Shown here: piece after piece, positions 6,001 to 7,989 of the stretch
Layout: the number at the start of each line of letters is the position of its first letter
Position numbering within the stretch: position 1 is the first letter of the stretch
Assembly: GCA_023132075.1 (NCBI GenBank)
Contig: JAGLYT010000064.1
Span: 1-7,989 of the forward strand
DNA: 7,989 bases
Source of the DNA: a bacterium
GTDB taxonomy: Bacteria > CBDUZB01 > JAGLHV01
Direction: 5' to 3'
Position numbers and translations under genes: made by a program
The notes under the pieces: generated by a model
The model's input: only the letters and a program-made list of their open reading frames with translations
Told to the model about the DNA's origin: nothing
Database searches by the model: none

Positions 6001-7989
6001 TCCCTATCCCTTACCGCCTGTACATATTTATATGCCTCTGCCCTTACCTCTTCCTCTCTTTCACTAAGCCTTAATTCCTTACCTAACATTTCATCCATTA
6101 CTTCCTTATATCTGGTTACGCCTACATCTCTTAATTTACTTAAATATCCTATAAAGAAATCATCCCCTAACTGCTTTAACTCTCCTCCTATCTGCCTGCG
6201 ATATACCTCTATGTCCGCTCCTTTCTCCGGTACCTGTCCCATTATCCAACTGTATACTCGTATACTATCCCCCGTACCCGAAGGCCTTATCGTTACTATC
6301 GCATCACTCCCCTGCTCCGTCTCTAAGATTAACTGTATCCCTTCCTCAGGAAATCCCTTATAATTATTGTCATATTTACCATCACGATATACGATTACTT
6401 CCTTTAATCTGTACTTGCCATCAAACAACTTTACCTCTTCACCTTTATCCAGTTCCTTCTGTAATAATACCGCAAATACCTTCTCCGTAAACTCTACCTC
6501 GTTTACCTTTTCATCTACCCCCTTTAACCCCGGATGTAATAAAAATCGATTGTCCGTTCCCACTAAACCTGTCTCTCTCATCAACTCCTGATACATATCA
6601 TATAAACTCTGCCCTTTATATCTACCGTAACTTACTAAATCTAAAAATTCATACGCCGCTAATGAACCATCCTTTTCACATATATGTGCATCCTTTACCT
6701 CTCCGGCTTCAGGATCATAATACCCAAATTCCCCGTATCCGTTACTCTCCTCTACCCCCATCACTATCTCTATGTTCCCAATCAAATCCAAATCCTTTAT
6801 TATCTTTTCCCTGTCTGCTTCCTCTCCCCTGGCTATTCTCTCTATATTTCTTATCGCTTCATCAAATATCTCCAGCCCCGCTGTCTCATACGGGACATTC
6901 CTCTTCAATTCTTCATTCGCTTCTTTTAATACCTTTAATATATCTTCTAATACTTTCCCGTCCTCTATCTCTCCCTTCGCTTTATATATATTCCTCGCTA
7001 CTTCTATTAAATCCCGGCTCTTCTTCGCTAATTCAGTAAACCCTACATATGTGTCCACTACATATACTTTATACCCTTTTTCCTGATAAACCTCAGCTAC
7101 CCTCTCTAACGCCGAAGTCGTTACATGCGATTTCAATATTACATATAACTTATCTTTATCTAACGCCCCATTCTCTTCCCTTAATTTCAGTATGTGATAT
7201 GCCATAAATGTCCACGCATCATTCGCCGTTAATAAATGATAATCATTTAGTTTCTTAAATGCCTTTCTTACTTCACCCTTTACCTTTTTCTTATCCTTTA
7301 TCTCTTCTGTCTTCTCTATATACTCCATTACCGCTTTTAATAACTCTCCCTTGATGTTCCCTTCCACTCCCTTCGGTAACGGTATTGCCATTCCTGCCCG
7401 GTCTATGTCCGGATCCGTACCTACTCCTGCATCTTTTTTATTTAACTCTTCTATCGCTTCCTCTATTCCGCTAAGATCTTTCCCCCCTATCTGCACTAAA
7501 TAATCTACAAAGTTTACTACCCACCCTTCCACTACCCCCGGATCAGGCATTCCATGTCCAGGAAATGTCCCGTCCATTACTTCTGTCTGCTTCTGCACTA
7601 AATTTATTTTGTTTACTATGCTGTATCCTACCCGCTGGAAAAATCCAGGTAAATCCCCGGCTACCGTCGCTCCCACTCCGTAAAATGCTGTGTATAATAT
7701 TCCTACCTCTTTCTTCTTCTTTTTCACCTCATCCCTTATTTCTTTAGATAAAAACCTTAACGGCGACCTATCCTCTACATGTTTATAATATTCTTTATAA
7801 AAATCTTCCGTCTCCGCTCCTACATAATCGAATTCTTCCTCTTCCCTTAACTCTCCCTTCGTCATCCAGGTCAAGCTATCTCTATTTTCTTTCAGTACAT
7901 CATTTAATTTATATTCTTCCATAGCTAAATCCATAGCTATATCTTTGTATTCTACTTTCCCTCGTTCCCCCATCACCATCTTCTTTCCC
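1..7989 (-). CDS. Giant multidomain protein, internal fragment (partial at both ends)
   Basis: One uninterrupted minus-strand frame of 2662 sense codons runs from 7988 to 3 under the standard code, with neither start nor stop in view. Coding status is secured by recognisable enzyme domains in this same frame from one end to the other: phosphohexomutase, SAM methyltransferase, DUF218, nucleotidyltransferase-like and phosphoglucose-isomerase-like. Methionines near the visible beginning (residues 4 and 6) lie inside a phosphohexomutase domain that needs more sequence upstream, so they are unlikely starts. The product is rich in Lys and Glu and mostly soluble-looking, with no signal peptide and no clear membrane span. 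Codon use changes between modules, which suggests growth by in-frame fusion or insertion. The length and the mixture of unrelated enzymes recall the giant genes of Candidatus Omnitrophota; that assignment is inference. No single function can be given for the whole. Confidence 0.97.
3..443 (-). other. Start of a further module, unassigned
   Basis: Residues 2516-2662, running off the window. An alternation of helix and strand is visible (VIFVDDVKDAHWFVKVDIY, 2584-2602; ITINRTS, 2606-2612; LNTIIFHGLANILTLG, 2624-2639). From about residue 2540 the codon style changes again: GTT and GCT become common and GCG and AGG almost vanish, much as in the methyltransferase block. The helix at 2618-2635, after a strand with I-T-I-N, is faintly reminiscent of ImmA-type peptidases, but the HExxH zinc motif is absent. 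No function is proposed. Confidence 0.45.
444..2711 (-). other. Divergent phosphoglucose-isomerase-like (SIS-fold) module
   Basis: Residues about 1760-2515. PGI converts Glc-6-P to Fru-6-P. The order of landmarks follows PGI as found in bifunctional transaldolase/PGI proteins. NNGIGANEM (1847-1855) stands for the first glycine-rich turn and VVDNPADYPRV (1879-1889) for the 'LDStDP' segment. NTIAIDMSRSGGTEEP (1900-1915) matches 'T..iv.SKSGgT.Et' and grips the phosphate. GTIGGRHMN (1963-1971) matches 'IGGRyS' and is followed by the expected hydrophobic helix. FFQNANEGIAK (2070-2080) aligns with 'QLiAEStGK', which puts Glu2076 at the catalytic-base position. DQDANSNPAVKTTRE (2191-2205) resembles 'fDQPdVq.sK', with Lys2201. 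FPRIAHTGIEAAQ (2449-2461) matches 'GPRyLHSTGQ'. Several signature positions differ (Arg for Lys, His-Met for Tyr-Ser), and about 50 charged helical residues are inserted at 2225-2278. The fold is likely; activity is uncertain. Confidence 0.74.
2244..2270 (-). other. SIS/PGI phosphate-binding loop
   Basis: Codes for residues 1907-1915, SRSGGTEEP. PGI and other SIS-fold sugar-phosphate enzymes have SKSGGTxET or SKTGTTxET here. Only the Lys-to-Arg change and the final Pro differ from the common form, so phosphate binding is plausible. Confidence 0.75.
2718..3236 (-). other. Unassigned helical segment
   Basis: Residues 1585-1757. It is mainly charged helices, for example around LNKFLEENEQKTEELVRN (1609-1626) and LLELKEYGRQLGIMMNALDV (1661-1680). 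A short strand-rich end follows (1735-1748). I see no family signature. Codon use moves here from the mixed style of the nucleotidyltransferase back toward the style of the flanking sugar-phosphate modules. It may be an accessory domain of the nucleotidyltransferase or the N-terminal helical part of the next module. Confidence 0.4.
3249..3986 (-). other. Probable nucleotidyltransferase-fold domain
   Basis: Residues about 1335-1580. The pattern of the polymerase-beta-type nucleotidyltransferase superfamily is present: a helix, then STIIGSARY (1412-1420) with the Gly-Ser turn, then LLGDIDLAIQI (1432-1442), whose Asp1435 and Asp1437 would be the first two metal ligands. A later acidic strand, LILDFDG (1484-1490) or RRIDCR (1495-1500), could give the third. 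The gap between the GS turn and DxD is 17 residues, longer than the common 9-13, because of an insert around LAGEEGWVPLD. Such domains transfer nucleotides to proteins, RNA or small molecules; the substrate is not readable here. The following segment (1505-1580) is rich in Arg, Trp and Lys and helical, as in many accessory domains. A degraded or regulatory copy is possible. Confidence 0.62.
4053..4886 (-). other. DUF218 / YdcF-SanA-ElyC-type domain
   Basis: Residues 1035-1312. The family order is visible: a first strand SDVLILCGN (1066-1074), a helix FKEALRLYKEG with the family's 'aa.Ly..G' pattern (1080-1090), then KKILITGGKG (1093-1102), matching 'kiivSGG'. SEAEIIEQIMKEMAVKEG (1151-1168) matches 'sEa..m...a...Gv', IFLEKKSRITRENF (1176-1189) matches 'i.lE..S.nT.eN', and GDI follows at 1283-1285. 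DUF218 proteins in other bacteria act in envelope functions (SanA, ElyC) or bind nucleotide cofactors such as SAM (YdcF). Which applies here is unknown. It follows the methyltransferase after only a few residues, so the two could have moved together. The usual N-terminal membrane anchor of SanA/ElyC is absent. A stretch between the second and third motifs (1120-1148) is longer and more acidic than usual. Confidence 0.78.
4893..5558 (-). other. Class I SAM-dependent methyltransferase domain
   Basis: Residues 811-1032, a complete Rossmann-type methyltransferase of the Methyltransf_11/25 kind, of usual length (about 220 residues). Motif I is KILDVGTGLRDL (861-872); the usual third Gly of DxGxGxG is replaced by Arg. 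The acidic end of strand 2 is VIGIDFS (883-889), with Asp887 placed to bind the ribose of SAM. LQMDMNHLEF (908-917) gives the adenine-side Asp911, followed by MSLHHLP (929-935). ETYRVLKPGGIFKVSV (949-964) is the standard motif before strand 5. RYYQFYSPELLKSVLERQGF (986-1005) is the C-terminal helix seen in UbiE-like enzymes. The substrate cannot be read from sequence. Its codon use differs from the preceding module (CAA, ATT and GAA rich). A helical, charged lead-in (771-810) joins it to the linker. Confidence 0.93.
5679..6188 (-). other. Linker: charged helical stretch, then unassigned alpha/beta segment
   Basis: Residues 601-770, between the phosphohexomutase and the methyltransferase. Residues about 630-682 are dense in Glu, Lys and Arg with regular hydrophobic spacing, and probably form long helices or a coiled coil. 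Residues 698-770 look like a folded alpha/beta piece: LDGEVIANIPKALVFGW (703-719), then a helix, then strands around EIRISCE and KIIIT. I do not recognise a family. It keeps the codon style of the phosphohexomutase (CAG-only Gln) and ends just where that style stops. It could be the first part of a domain that was split by the following modules. Confidence 0.5.
6270..6287 (-). other. Phosphohexomutase phosphate-binding loop
   Basis: Codes for residues 568-573, RPSGTG, followed by DSIRVY. The family consensus is RPSGTEPKxRVY in domain IV, which grips the substrate phosphate. The Glu after Thr is replaced by Gly; Arg, Ser, Gly and Thr are kept. Confidence 0.88.
7398..7418 (-). other. Phosphohexomutase metal-binding loop
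   Basis: Codes for residues 191-197, TDPDIDR. In this superfamily the three aspartates of DPDxDR hold the Mg2+ that activates the phosphoserine. All three are present, which argues against a dead domain. Confidence 0.9.

Larger units (their letters stand above)
6189..7988 (-). other. Alpha-D-phosphohexomutase (PGM/PMM) module, domains II-IV with tail of domain I
   Basis: Residues 1-600. This family interconverts sugar-1-phosphates and sugar-6-phosphates, such as Glc-1-P and Glc-6-P, through a phosphoserine enzyme. Residues 96-106 (GILYTAFYGVG) match the start of domain II, usually YTPLHGVG. Residues 191-197 (TDPDIDR) are the metal-binding loop with all three Asp. Residues 311-323 contain VGFTELAKK, at the place of the TGFKWI-like sugar-specificity loop. 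GVEESNGYG (411-419) is the EES sugar-binding loop of domain III, and EKDG follows at 438-441. RPSGTG (568-573) is the phosphate-binding loop of domain IV, where most members have RPSGTE. The catalytic serine loop of domain I is not in the window and should lie upstream in the gene. The eukaryote/PGM2-like order and spacing fit best. Whether the substrate is glucose or mannose phosphate cannot be decided. The metal and sugar loops look intact, so activity is plausible if domain I is present. Confidence 0.9.

Noticed and set aside
6662-7086. Three overlapping plus-strand open frames in different phases
   Set aside because: All lie antisense to the phosphohexomutase module with its intact EES loop. 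Being open in several phases at once reflects the scarcity of purines on the plus strand, not coding.
1-7989. Strong purine excess on the coding strand as a possible special structure or repeat
   Set aside because: It follows from Lys, Glu, Gly and Arg-rich coding sequence with AGG, GAG, AAA and ATA codons. I saw no tandem repeat, long inverted repeat or spacer-repeat array.

Overview
The window lies wholly inside one very large protein-coding gene on the minus strand. Reading the reverse complement from position 7988 down to position 3 gives 2662 consecutive sense codons. I translated this frame from end to end and met no stop. Both the start and the stop codon lie outside the window, so the protein is longer than 2662 residues by an unknown amount. 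No other gene, RNA gene, promoter, terminator, mobile element or CRISPR array can be supported. The plus-strand open frames are antisense shadows of this gene. Residue numbers in this annotation count from residue 1 at 7988..7986.

Several enzyme folds follow one another in the frame. In protein order they are: (1) the tail of domain I and then domains II-IV of an alpha-D-phosphohexomutase (phosphoglucomutase/phosphomannomutase), about residues 1-600; (2) a helical, charged linker and an unassigned alpha/beta stretch, 601-770; (3) a class I SAM-dependent methyltransferase, 811-1032; (4) a YdcF/SanA-type DUF218 domain, 1035-1312; (5) a probable nucleotidyltransferase-fold domain, 1335-1580; (6) an unassigned helical stretch, 1585-1757; (7) a divergent phosphoglucose-isomerase-like (SIS-fold) domain resembling the PGI half of bifunctional transaldolase/PGI proteins, about 1760-2515; (8) the beginning of a further unassigned module, 2516 to the window edge.

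The gene is a compositional mosaic. The phosphohexomutase and PGI-like parts share a codon style (ATA, GTA, TTA, AGG and GCG frequent; Gln almost only CAG). The block between them (methyltransferase, DUF218, nucleotidyltransferase; about 5690 to 2600) uses many CAA, ATT, CTT and GTT codons. By my count Gln is 17 CAG / 0 CAA before the block, 12 CAG / 20 CAA inside it and 26 CAG / 2 CAA after it. The simplest reading is that three enzyme modules were inserted in frame into, or fused between, two sugar-phosphate enzyme modules.

The organism is probably a bacterium with moderately low GC and giant multi-domain genes. Candidatus Omnitrophota are known for proteins of tens of thousands of residues and fit best, but this is inference from style and not a match. 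The two flanking enzymes would share glucose-6-phosphate (Glc-1-P to Glc-6-P to Fru-6-P). The PGI-like part has diverged signature motifs, so its activity is uncertain. No signal peptide or convincing membrane span is visible, so the visible part looks cytosolic.
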